The notes beneath the pieces were generated by a model. The model had not been told where the DNA came from and did no database searches. It was given only the letters and a program-made list of their open reading frames with translations. A program made the translations under genes and the position numbers. 64,000 bases of DNA from Dolichospermum sp. DET69 (GTDB taxonomy: Bacteria; Cyanobacteriota; Cyanobacteriia; Cyanobacteriales; Nostocaceae): positions 846,501-910,500 of the forward strand of contig CP070233.1 in assembly GCA_017355425.1 (NCBI GenBank), written 5' to 3'. Positions 8,792-16,640 of this stretch are shown one piece after another; position 1 is the stretch's first letter, and the number at the start of each line of letters is the position of its first letter.

Positions 8792-9376
8792 ATGAAAACT
8801 AGATTTTTAAATTCTTCTCTTGCGGTATTAATATTATGTAGTGGATATACAATTAATCAAACTGTATCAGCTAACCAACCTGTAAAAATAGCGAAATCTG
8901 TCTGGAAGTTATTTTATGCTCCCGACCGTAGTTTTCAGGTTTTAATGCCAGGTATTCCCAAAGAAGTTAAACAAATAGTAAAGGCAAAATCTGGAACCAT
9001 CAAATTAAATATGTTTACAGTTGAACGTCAAAAAGAGGAAGTTAAATATGTGGTGGGTTATGTTGATTATTCATCTGAATATATTGAATTATTAAATCGC
9101 CGTAATCTTGTAGAAAAGGCTTTAGACAGTGGACAAAATAATGTGCTAAAAAAAGCTAAAGGAACTTTAATTAAGAAACAAAAAATTACTTTAGGTAGTT
9201 ATTCTGGTAGAGAAGTTAGCTATGGCACACCTGGGGGGAAAATTGTTAACCAACGAATATACTTGATTGATAAAAGATTATATCAAGTGAGTGTAGAAAC
9301 TACTAAAAAAAGACAGAAGTTTTTAACTAAGAGTATAGAAGGATTTTTAAATTCATTTAATGTATTCTCGAAATAA
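8792..9376 (+). CDS. Exported protein of unknown function
   Basis: 194 aa with a clear signal peptide (MKTRFLNSSLAVLILCSGYT ... VSA). The mature part begins with an FQVLMPGIPKEV segment and contains a central YVVGYVDYSSEYIELLN stretch and a C-terminal FLTKSIEGFLNSFNVF helix. This pattern (a Gly/Pro-rich strand near the start, a helix at the end that closes a sheet) recalls small exported single-domain proteins of cyanobacteria, but I do not recognise a named family. It stands alone between the sipA-like gene and a repeat-rich gap. Confidence 0.6.
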   Translation: MKTRFLNSSLAVLILCSGYTINQTVSANQPVKIAKSVWKLFYAPDRSFQVLMPGIPKEVKQIVKAKSGTIKLNMFTVERQKEEVKYVVGYVDYSSEYIELLNRRNLVEKALDSGQNNVLKKAKGTLIKKQKITLGSYSGREVSYGTPGGKIVNQRIYLIDKRLYQVSVETTKKRQKFLTKSIEGFLNSFNVFSK

Positions 9377-9434
9377 TAATTCAAAAGTTAAAAATAGCTT
9401 ACAGCGGTTTGCGCTCTTATGAGGTACATCTTAG

Positions 9435-9460
9435 CCCCCTCCCCGCTTGCGGGGAGGGGG
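9435..9460. repeat. GC-rich hairpin repeat
   Basis: ccccctcccc and ggggaggggg form a perfect 10-bp stem around gcttgc. Outer arms atgaggtacat (9419-9429) and atgtacctcat (9683-9693) pair across the inserted family A MITE, so the MITE interrupted an older palindromic repeat. Confidence 0.7.
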
Positions 9461-9467
9461 TTGGGGG

Positions 9468-9664
9468 CTCACAAGGGTAGGTTTTTTACATTGTCGTGAG
9501 GGCAAGACTTGGAAGACAAGGCAGACAAGGTGGCAAGGGAGGAAAAGCGGACAAAATAAACCATAAACTGAGTATTTTGTGGATAAAATCCACCTTGTCT
9601 ACTATCCTTCCTTGTCCTCCTGGTCTTGCCTTTACAGAAAATATTAAAAACCTACACCTGTCAG
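9468..9664 (-). mobile_element. MITE, family A, copy 2 (inverted), with 10-bp flanking duplication
   Basis: Non-coding 197-bp element, reverse complement of the copy at 39703. The right end aaaaacctacacctgtcag (9646-9664) is identical to the other copy's end; the left end ctcacaagggtaggttttt matches the inverted repeat at 16 of 19 positions. The element is flanked directly on both sides by gggttggggg (9458-9467 and 9665-9674), a perfect 10-bp direct repeat consistent with a target-site duplication. No transposase is encoded, so mobilisation in trans is inferred. Confidence 0.75.
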
Positions 9665-9674
9665 GGGTTGGGGG

Positions 9675-10203
9675 TGGGGTTCATGTACCTCATAACATCG
9701 GGAAGTGCTGTATCTGTGGGCTTCCACACCCGTCAGGGAATAAATCCCCTGTCTAATAGCTCAAGTCTACTGAAGTAGACTGAGGAATTTTTCAATTATT
9801 TAGTCATCAAAAGACAACTTTGGCTATTAGCAAGGAACTTGAGTTTCTTGCGGGATGTAGGTTTTATGTGAAGTTGACACTACTTCCTTAAATATTGATG
9901 CTGTTGGGAATACGAGAAGGTAAAAGATAGGGATATTCAACACCACTATCTGTAAACCGCTGTTGGTTACGTCCTTTGATTGTAGTCGGATTTCAATTCA
10001 ATAACTATCCTGAAATGCTAACTGCTGAATTATTTCAGCCATAAATTTACATCTAATCTCAATTCTATCTAAAGCTGCACAGAATTCTCAAATCCATTAA
10101 TTGATATATCTTTATCTGCGTTTATCTGCGTACATCCGCGTTTAATTATTCTTGATATTCTATTCTGTGCAGCTTCATATTAATTTGATATAATATCAAT
10201 TTT
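9675..10203. other. Gene-free stretch with minor repeats
   Basis: No reading frame of substance. It contains a small hairpin (agtctac tga agtagact near 9765-9782) and short direct repeats of the tatctgcgttta type around 10110-10140. Nothing else is recognised. Confidence 0.5.
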
Positions 10204-11031
10204 ATGTTAAATGACTTTAAAAATCGGACTGAATTAGTCAGATATCTACAGGAACAATTTCCCCAAGCCGCAGCCGCAGATGATGATATTAGCGATATGA
10301 CCGGGGGACGAAAAGCAGCCCAGCAAGCACTAGAGAAAATTGATCCTATAGCTTATGCAAAAACTCGCAACTTTATCACAGGTGACATTACCAAATTATC
10401 ACCTTATCTTCGTCATGGTGTCTTGAGTTTGCACGAAGTTCGAGAATATATCCTGGGACGGATTGAAAATCCCCATGATGCTAATAAACTAATTAATGAA
10501 TTAGGTTGGCGCGACTATTGGCAAAGATTATATGTCAAACTAGGAAATGGGATTTGGCAAAATCAGGAAGAATATAAAACCGGTTACAAACCCACAGACT
10601 ACGCAGCCCAACTACCCGAAGATATTACAACCGGAACTACAGGATTAGTTTGCATTGACAGCTTTAGTCAGGAATTGCGAACCACAGGCTACCTCCACAA
10701 CCATATCAGAATGTGGTTAGCAGCCTATATTATTCATTGGCGACGCATTCAATGGCAAGCCGGCGCAAAATGGTTTCTACAACATTTACTCGACGGTGAT
10801 CCAGCAAGTAACAATATGTCATGGCAATGGGTAGCGAGTACCTTTAGTCATAAACCCTATTTTTTCAACCGCGAGAACTTAGAACGTTACACCAACGGCG
10901 TTTATTGTCGTCAATGTCCCCACTTCGGAAAATGCGACTTTGAAGGAAGTTATGAACAAATAGAACAGCGACTTTTTCCTCAAGCTGAATTTAGCAAACA
11001 GCCTAATAGTCAAAGTTGGCAAAAAGGATAA
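10204..11031 (+). CDS. Photolyase/cryptochrome FAD-binding domain protein lacking the antenna domain
   Basis: 275 aa corresponding only to the C-terminal FAD-binding half of the photolyase/cryptochrome family. Family landmarks include LSPYLRHGVLSLHEVREYI, INELGWRDYWQRLY, the helix-rich stretch TGYLHNHIRMWLAAYIIHW and LDGDPASNNMSWQWVAST. The N-terminal alpha/beta (antenna chromophore) domain is absent, and ATG 10204 follows a stop-rich region, so this is not an obvious truncation. A C-terminal cysteine cluster (CRQCPHFGKCDF) is unusual and could bind a metal or Fe-S centre. A function in DNA repair or light sensing is inferred from the fold only. Confidence 0.82.
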   Translation: MLNDFKNRTELVRYLQEQFPQAAAADDDISDMTGGRKAAQQALEKIDPIAYAKTRNFITGDITKLSPYLRHGVLSLHEVREYILGRIENPHDANKLINELGWRDYWQRLYVKLGNGIWQNQEEYKTGYKPTDYAAQLPEDITTGTTGLVCIDSFSQELRTTGYLHNHIRMWLAAYIIHWRRIQWQAGAKWFLQHLLDGDPASNNMSWQWVASTFSHKPYFFNRENLERYTNGVYCRQCPHFGKCDFEGSYEQIEQRLFPQAEFSKQPNSQSWQKG

Positions 11032-11554
11032 AAATGCAAATAAGCACTTTCCTCTGCTTTACCCTATTTGTTAATAAATGTAAAGAACAGATTCCATTTT
11101 CAAAATCAAATGATATATTAAATCCATAGGACACCAAACACATAAGAAACCAACTAGAAGGGCAAATGATCTAGTGTCCCCTGTCATCAGCCCCACAAGT
11201 ACAGCATTATTAAGAATGAAGTGGCAAATAGCCTCCTCTAGATGAGATGGCGAAGCCAAATCCCAGAGCGGAAAGACGTAGAGATGCTGTATTTGCGTTT
11301 TAGGAAGTCAACCCTTAGTAACTTAAAATCACTTACTTAGTTTAATCATTTGAAACCTGCAAATTCACTAGAACCCGGTCAACCTTGATCGGGTTTTTAG
11401 GTGTTTATTCTTATTTTGATCGAAAAATGTTAAGATTAAGACTTAGACATTTAATTTTTATCCCGAACCCTTTACCATAGGTCAAAGGTAAATATCCGTA
11501 TAGTAATTGTCTAAAATATATTCAAATCACATAACTTAATTTAGCATTTACTTA
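11032..11554. other. Gene-free stretch containing one terminator
   Basis: A 62-codon frame on the minus strand (11071-11259) has no recognisable content or ribosome site. The only supported feature is the hairpin at 11372-11398. Confidence 0.5.
11372..11398 (+). terminator. Intrinsic terminator-like hairpin
   Basis: aacccggtcaa and ttgatcgggtt form an 11-bp stem with one G.T pair and a 2-nt loop, followed by TTTTT. The nearest upstream plus-strand gene ends 340 bp earlier, so it may end a non-coding transcript or be left from a lost gene. Confidence 0.6.
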
Positions 11555-11821
11555 ATGGATGAACAGGGGAAAGTTCAACTCACACCTGGTGGACTGAAAA
11601 AACTTGGCAATCTTGTTAATATTAAAGATAACTTCATTGCTGATGCTATTCGTGAACGTGGTGGAGGACAAGGACAGGTTAGTCAATTACGCAGTGATTA
11701 TCAGAATATTAGGGTGGGAGAGTTAGCTAATTTAGCTGCTAAGGGGGATACAGACGCGGAAACTGCTATTAAAATTCTTAAACAAGCAAGGAAAAAGCGT
11801 GATAAATATGGTAATCAATGA
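11555..11821 (+). CDS. Small protein of unknown function, first gene of accessory cluster
   Basis: 88 aa, hydrophilic, Gly-rich in the middle (IRERGGGQGQVSQL), then a helix ending in a strongly basic tail (KQARKKRDKYGNQ). I recognise no family. Its 3' end overlaps the start of the next gene by 14 nt in another frame, which suggests translational coupling. The cluster 11555-13096 ends in a toxin-antitoxin-like unit. Confidence 0.5.
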   Translation: MDEQGKVQLTPGGLKKLGNLVNIKDNFIADAIRERGGGQGQVSQLRSDYQNIRVGELANLAAKGDTDAETAIKILKQARKKRDKYGNQ

Positions 11822-12542
11822 ATTTCCTATTGGACAAACTCTACTAGGAGTATCAACACAGGAAGATCAAGAATTTGATGGTGATGAACTTTGTCTTGAT
11901 CAAGTTAAACTTTATTTTGAAGATACAGAACATAAGATTACATGGATAACTCTATCTCCTATTGTTGATACTGATGAAATTAACGTAAAAATAGAAAAAA
12001 ATCCCAAAAAACCTACTAAAAAAAATCCCCATCCCCCTTTTCATGCTGATGGTAATATTGGTAATAATCAATTGTTGTCTTCACTTGTTTTGGGTACAAA
12101 ATTAATGGCAGTCTGGATATGTGAGAATGATCAGGGCTATAAAGATCAGGTAATTTTGGCTTTTGAATCTTTACATCCTCGGATGGCATTTGTAGCGGAA
12201 GGTTCTGTGATTAAAGCATTTCTTAATCAGCAAATATTGAAGGACAAAAAACGAAAAGAAACAGAAAGAGAAATCCACTTCCAAATCATAACAGAAGGAT
12301 TTTTAGGCAAGATCAAACATGATCCTAAATTCATCAACTTTTTAACTCCTGCATTCATCGAATCTTGTACAGGTATTCCCGAAGATAAAATACCACCAGA
12401 ACTAATTTCAAGGATTAAAGATAATCCTGAATTAATTAGGTCTTTAAGTCCTGAAACAATCAAATCTTTTACAGGTATACCCAAAGATGAAAATAGTTTT
12501 GAAGGTGCGAAAGTTGAACCAGTTATCCAAAATCAGAAATGA
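11808..12542 (+). CDS. Unrecognised protein with two C-terminal repeats
   Basis: 244 aa from ATG 11808; a GTG at 11799 is an alternative start. The N-terminal two thirds look globular with beta-rich segments (KITWITLSPIVDTDEI, GTKLMAVWICENDQGYKDQV). The C-terminal part has two copies of a roughly 28-residue unit: DPKFINFLTPAFIESCTGIP followed by NPELIRSLSPETIKSFTGIP. No family is recognised. It overlaps the preceding gene by 14 nt and is followed after 9 bp by the next. Confidence 0.55.
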   Translation: MVINEFPIGQTLLGVSTQEDQEFDGDELCLDQVKLYFEDTEHKITWITLSPIVDTDEINVKIEKNPKKPTKKNPHPPFHADGNIGNNQLLSSLVLGTKLMAVWICENDQGYKDQVILAFESLHPRMAFVAEGSVIKAFLNQQILKDKKRKETEREIHFQIITEGFLGKIKHDPKFINFLTPAFIESCTGIPEDKIPPELISRIKDNPELIRSLSPETIKSFTGIPKDENSFEGAKVEPVIQNQK

Positions 12543-12551
12543 TCTCAAATT

Positions 12552-12758
12552 ATGACTAAAACTATTAGCAATGCAATTATCTCAGTTGAAAGCTACCAAA
12601 CATTAGTAAATCAAGTCAAACAATTAGAAGAGAGAATTTTAAATCAAGAATCAAAAATTCTAAGAATAGAAGCTGTTACATCTAAAATGAATTTTTCAGA
12701 TAATGGATTTCAGGAGTGGAACGACCCAGAAGAAGATATTTATAATGATGAAGCCTAA
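12552..12758 (+). CDS. Probable antitoxin partner of the broken PemK/MazF gene
   Basis: 68 aa. The N-terminal half is a predicted coiled coil (VNQVKQLEERILNQESKILR) and the C-terminus ends FQEWNDPEEDIYNDEA, an acidic W-x-x-P-E-[ED]-D tail typical of antitoxins encoded just before PemK/MazF toxins in cyanobacteria. Its last codons overlap the ATG of the toxin remnant (12748), the standard arrangement of such pairs. The family assignment rests on this context and the tail; the coiled-coil half is not diagnostic. Confidence 0.6.
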   Translation: MTKTISNAIISVESYQTLVNQVKQLEERILNQESKILRIEAVTSKMNFSDNGFQEWNDPEEDIYNDEA

Positions 12759-13096
12759 ACCTTTATAAATCTGGTTAGTTCGTTTTCCTTTTAGTGATTT
12801 AACGGCTACAAAATTAAGACCAGCTTTTATTTTATCAGTGCATCAAGAAAGAAGAATTTATTATATTAGGTATTTTCTCCAAAATCCCCACTGATGATTT
12901 GAGTGAAAATTGGGTATTAATGTCAGATACACATACTGACTTTATAAAAACAGGACTGAAAAAAACATCATTGATTAGGGCTGATAAAATTGCTACTGTC
13001 CATAATTCAGTTTTTCACAAAAGGACGGGAATTTTACCATCTGATCTATTTAATCAGGTAGAAGTAGCATTAAAAAAATTTCTTAACATTACTTAA
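12745..13096 (+). pseudogene. PemK/MazF-type toxin remnant (nonsense codon plus frameshift)
   Basis: From ATG 12748 the frame reads MKPKPL then TAA at 12766-12768, then continues in the same frame as LVRFPFSDLTATKLRPAFIL, the diagnostic PemK/MazF N-terminal block. Around 12848-12856 a one-base shift moves the match to another frame (EEFIILGIFSKIPTDDLSEN), which then runs through SLIRADKIATVH and ends FLNIT at 13096. The gene therefore carries at least two lesions and should make no full-length endoribonuclease. The antitoxin-like gene upstream is still open, which is the expected order of decay. An intact related pair is at 19731-20350. Confidence 0.82.
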
Positions 13097-13172
13097 AAAA
13101 TAAAATAAAAGTTAATAACCACCTTTTTGCAAAGCACACGGCACAATAAGGATAAGTATCATTGATTTATTT

Positions 13173-14273
13173 ATGAGTTATTGCCTTAATCCCCATTGTT
13201 CTCACCCAGAAAACACTAATGATGTTAAGTTTTGTCAAACCTGTGGGACAAAATTATTCCTAAAAGAACGCTACCGCGCTATTAAACCTATTGGACAAGG
13301 TGGTTTTGGCAGAACCTTTCTGGCTGTAGATGAGGATAAACCCTCAAAACCTCCCTGTGTAATTAAGCAATTTTTCCCCCAAGCTCAAGGGACAAATAGG
13401 GTACAAAAGGCAATAGAGTTATTTAATCAAGAGGCTGTTCAGTTGGATGAATTGGGACAACATTCCCAAATTCCGGCACTTTTGGCTTATTGTAACCAAG
13501 ATGACAGACAGTATTTAGTGCAGGAATTTATTGATGGACTGAATTTATCCCAAGAGTTAGAACAAAATGGTGCTTTCAATGAAACACAGATTCGGCAATT
13601 ATTGAATGATTTATTACTAGTGCTGCAATTTTGTCATAGTAAACAAGTCATACACCGAGATATTAAACCAGAAAATATTATTCGTCGCCATAGCGATCGC
13701 AAATTAGTCATAGTTGATTTTGGGGCAGCCAAATCCGCCACAGGAACAGCCCTAAACCGCACGGGAACAAGTATAGGTAGTCCCGAATATGTCGCCCCCG
13801 AACAAATGCGAGGCAAGGCACTTTTTGCCAGTGATATCTATAGTTTAGGGGTAACTTGCATTAATCTCTTAACAGAGCGATCGCCTTTCGACTCCTACGA
13901 TACCCATAATGCAGCTTGGATATGGGGACAATATCTGAAAACTCCTGTTAGTAAAGAATTGAGTCAAGTAATTGACAAAATGATAGAAAGTATCCCCAGT
14001 CATCGCTACCAAACTGTTAATGAAGTTCTGCAAGATTTAAATTTTCAACAATCATCTGTACCCCCCAAACAAATAACTCCACCCACTTCTCAACCTCCGA
14101 CTGTAGTTAAAACTTCTAGTCAAATGGAAAAAGAATTGCAAGAAATGAAAACTCAATTTACAGGTAGTAAAGTTCAAGCGCAAAATCTTACTCCTCAATC
14201 ACAATCTACTAGTAATGATGCCATAGATAAAGACTTAGAAGAAATGAAAGCTAAGTTTCTTGGTAATGGGTGA
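13173..14273 (+). CDS. Serine/threonine protein kinase with N-terminal zinc ribbon
   Basis: 366 aa, cytoplasmic (no membrane segment). The N-terminus has a four-cysteine zinc ribbon (Cys4, Cys9, Cys21, Cys24). The Hanks-type kinase domain follows: glycine loop IGQGGFGRTFLA, catalytic loop HRDIKPENII, DFGAAKS, and the APE motif in EYVAPEQMRG. The C-terminal tail contains two copies of a short helical unit (EKELQEMKTQFTG and DKDLEEMKAKFLGNG) separated by a Ser/Gln-rich linker. Cyanobacteria have many such kinases; substrates are unknown. It is a single gene with 76 bp to the toxin remnant upstream. Confidence 0.9.
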   Translation: MSYCLNPHCSHPENTNDVKFCQTCGTKLFLKERYRAIKPIGQGGFGRTFLAVDEDKPSKPPCVIKQFFPQAQGTNRVQKAIELFNQEAVQLDELGQHSQIPALLAYCNQDDRQYLVQEFIDGLNLSQELEQNGAFNETQIRQLLNDLLLVLQFCHSKQVIHRDIKPENIIRRHSDRKLVIVDFGAAKSATGTALNRTGTSIGSPEYVAPEQMRGKALFASDIYSLGVTCINLLTERSPFDSYDTHNAAWIWGQYLKTPVSKELSQVIDKMIESIPSHRYQTVNEVLQDLNFQQSSVPPKQITPPTSQPPTVVKTSSQMEKELQEMKTQFTGSKVQAQNLTPQSQSTSNDAIDKDLEEMKAKFLGNG

Positions 14274-14466
14274 AGAGGGAATTAGTATTGGGTAATACAG
14301 AAAATGCAGGAAATAAAATTTCTACCTTAGTGGAGATAATCATCTATATGTTCTATAACTAAAGATTGATATCAGTTATCTAGCTTAAGATTCATGAAAT
14401 TACATAAATTAAAATATAGTATATTAATAATAAATTGATTATAGATTTTTTTCGAGACATAAGATT

Positions 14467-14847
14467 ATGCAGCTAACAAAATTTAAGACTTCCAAAACAG
14501 AAAAAAATTCTACTTTAGTTGGTTTTGATCAAAATTGGTTATCTGAATTAAGTTCTGAAGAAGCTTCTAGTATTACTGGAGGTTTTACAGTTGCAAACGA
14601 TTCGGGAGGTACGAGGCGTTTTTATAATTTAGGGGCAAACGTACCAGCAGAATTACAGACTTTACAACCTACGCAAAAAGGTAATTATGATGGAGAATAT
14701 GTTTTATATAACAAATCAAAGACCGGATTTGAACCAACATTAGTAAAAGTGGAGCCAACAAAAACAGCAAGTTTTCGTCAGGAAGGAGATGGCATAACTC
14801 TTGTTGTTGATAGTCTAAGTCTTTTTATTCTTAACTCTCCTGGCTGA
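14467..14847 (+). CDS. Double-glycine leader protein (RiPP-like precursor candidate)
   Basis: 126 aa. The N-terminal 42 residues resemble a leader peptide: basic start, NWLSELSSEEASSITGG with hydrophobic residues spaced as in double-glycine leaders cut by peptidase-containing ABC exporters. The remaining 84 residues form a Thr/Gly/Asn-rich cargo without cysteines. No transporter, modification enzyme or immunity gene lies nearby, so any maturation machinery would be encoded elsewhere. The cargo is larger than usual bacteriocin cores, so a secreted non-peptide-antibiotic protein using the same export route is equally possible. A strong terminator follows (14971-15002). Confidence 0.6.
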   Translation: MQLTKFKTSKTEKNSTLVGFDQNWLSELSSEEASSITGGFTVANDSGGTRRFYNLGANVPAELQTLQPTQKGNYDGEYVLYNKSKTGFEPTLVKVEPTKTASFRQEGDGITLVVDSLSLFILNSPG

Positions 14848-14970
14848 TGTTAAGTCTATTTCTGTACCTTGGAAGATAATCCAATTTTTAATATGTTCTG
14901 AGGGCAATTTTTTCCAATTAGGTAACATGACATCATCTACTTTTTACATTTGGGTCAAAAAATCAATTTT

Positions 14971-15002
14971 AAAAGCACTTAGATTAGTTTCTGAGTGCTT
15001 TT
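14971..15002. terminator. Bidirectional terminator hairpin
   Basis: aaaagcacttag (14971-14982) pairs with ctgagtgctttt (14991-15002), 12 bp with one G.U pair and a short loop. The A and T tails allow it to act for the plus-strand leader-protein gene and the minus-strand protease gene that converge on it. Confidence 0.75.
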
Positions 15003-15017
15003 GTTTAGAAAATTGAT

Positions 15018-16301
15018 TTAATTTTTCTTGATTGTATTAGTGTTTTGAGCAGCTTGTTTACCTAATAATTCCACAGCTTTAGCAAATTGAGGATCTTCAA
15101 GAGTCGCTAGTTTATCCCGTCCACCTAACCATAACTTTTGCCGTTGGGCATCAGTCAATTCTACCTTCACATCTGGATCAATACCATGTTTATTAATATC
15201 CTTACCACTGGGAGTATGATATTTAGCGATAGTTACAGCCAAACCAGAACCAGATTTCAAAGGCTGCACTGATTGGACTAAACCCTTACCAAAAGTTTGA
15301 TTTCCTACCAAAGTAGCCCGTTTATTATCTTGCAATGCCCCAGAAAGAATTTCACTAGCACTAGCTGAACCTTTATCCACTAAGATCATCAACGGTTTAT
15401 TAGTCAAAGCCGAGCCATTGGCTACTTGTTTATCTTGCGTACCTTGGCGGTCAATAGTAAAAACAATTGTGCCTTTATTCATCCACATTTGAGCAATTTC
15501 TATACTCGCGTATAGCAGCCCACCAGGATTACCACGCAGATCTAAAACATATCCAGAAACTTTTTTAGTTTCTAATTTCTGAATAGCATCTTTCATTTCC
15601 TTAGCAGCATTGGCACTGAATTGATTCAAACGAATATAACCAAGATTACCCGCTGGAGTTTTCTTTTCCGAAAAGCGCACAGGATGAATTTCAATTCGCG
15701 CCCGTTGAATATTGAATTGTTTTTTCTGACCATTCCGCAGAATTGTCAGCTTCACCTTGCTACCTGATTCTCCGCGAATTAGGGATACTGCATCATTAGT
15801 GTCCATACCTTTGGTGCTTTTGCCATCAATCTCAAGAATGATATCTTTAGCTAAAATACCTGCCTTAAATGCCGGTGTATCCTCAATGGGAGCAATAACA
15901 ACTAGTTGCTTAGTTTTTTCATCTTGACTGATAGTGATACCAATACCTGTAAGTTCACCAGAGGTATCAACTTGCATATTTTTGAATTCCTCTGGGTCCA
16001 TAAATCGGGTGTAAGGATCTTCCAGCTTTTTCAGCATTTCCCGAATGGACTTATAAGCGGCTTTGTCATCAGTATAGGACTTGCTTAAATATTCCTTGCG
16101 AACAGCTTGCCAATCTACTTGATTGAAAGTGCCATCTACATATCGGTAGTTAATAATCTGCCAAACTTCATCTACTAAATCCTTATGACTGTCTTTAAAT
16201 GAAGCCTTACCAATTGAATGAATACCCAAAGCAGTAACAGCGATTGTAGAAAGCGTTACTACCGTAGCACTCAAAACCAGTTTACTTTTTGTAATTAACA
16301 T
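15018..16301 (-). CDS. Carboxyl-terminal processing protease (S41 family)
   Basis: A serine/lysine-dyad protease of the Ctp/Tsp family; family members include the enzyme that trims the D1 precursor of photosystem II. ATG 16301 gives MLITKSKLVLSATVVTLS, a signal or anchor sequence; an upstream ATG at 16346 would add 15 residues. An N-terminal helical domain is followed by a PDZ domain (around GELTGIGITIS to EIDGKSTKG) and the peptidase domain, with the catalytic serine in GSASASEIL and the lysine in FGKGLVQ. Length (427 aa) is standard. Which of the cyanobacterial paralogues (CtpA, B or C) it is cannot be settled here. Confidence 0.9.
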   Translation of the reverse strand: MLITKSKLVLSATVVTLSTIAVTALGIHSIGKASFKDSHKDLVDEVWQIINYRYVDGTFNQVDWQAVRKEYLSKSYTDDKAAYKSIREMLKKLEDPYTRFMDPEEFKNMQVDTSGELTGIGITISQDEKTKQLVVIAPIEDTPAFKAGILAKDIILEIDGKSTKGMDTNDAVSLIRGESGSKVKLTILRNGQKKQFNIQRARIEIHPVRFSEKKTPAGNLGYIRLNQFSANAAKEMKDAIQKLETKKVSGYVLDLRGNPGGLLYASIEIAQMWMNKGTIVFTIDRQGTQDKQVANGSALTNKPLMILVDKGSASASEILSGALQDNKRATLVGNQTFGKGLVQSVQPLKSGSGLAVTIAKYHTPSGKDINKHGIDPDVKVELTDAQRQKLWLGGRDKLATLEDPQFAKAVELLGKQAAQNTNTIKKN

Positions 16302-16538
16302 AATGGCGGCTGTGTCAAAGGAAAAAAATATATCAAGTATGCCCAATCTAACATAGGGATTGGTAATTGGTAATTGATAATTGGAGATTAAACGTTATTT
16401 GCCTATATAAATGCATTAACAAACAATTATAAGCACTAAGAATAGGAAAAGACAGACTCACAATGCACAACCCAGTACCATTTTTGCAAATATGCTATTT
16501 TAACTACAGCAAATATTAAACCTAAATATTAACAAATT

Positions 16539-16622
16539 ATGAATAATCAACAACCAGGAGAATTTGATGCTGTCCTTGGTGGTAATAATCCATCAAAGGT
16601 TATGATTAATATAGGAAATTAA
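16539..16622 (+). CDS. Orphan 27-residue leader-like peptide (EFDAVLGG motif)
   Basis: A short frame reading MNNQQPGEFDAVLGGNNPSK and seven more residues, then stop. The EFDAVLGG motif is one I know from the N-terminus of larger cyanobacterial repeat proteins, where it is followed by a second VLGG block. Here the frame stops early, so it is best read as the detached beginning of such a gene, or a minimal peptide gene. It ends 18 bp before the Uma2 gene and could be cotranscribed with it. Confidence 0.45.
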   Translation: MNNQQPGEFDAVLGGNNPSKVMINIGN

Positions 16623-16640
16623 AATTTAGGATAGTGAAAA

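Noticed and set aside
11071-11259. 62-codon minus-strand frame after the photolyase-like gene
   Set aside because: No family, no ribosome site, isolated.
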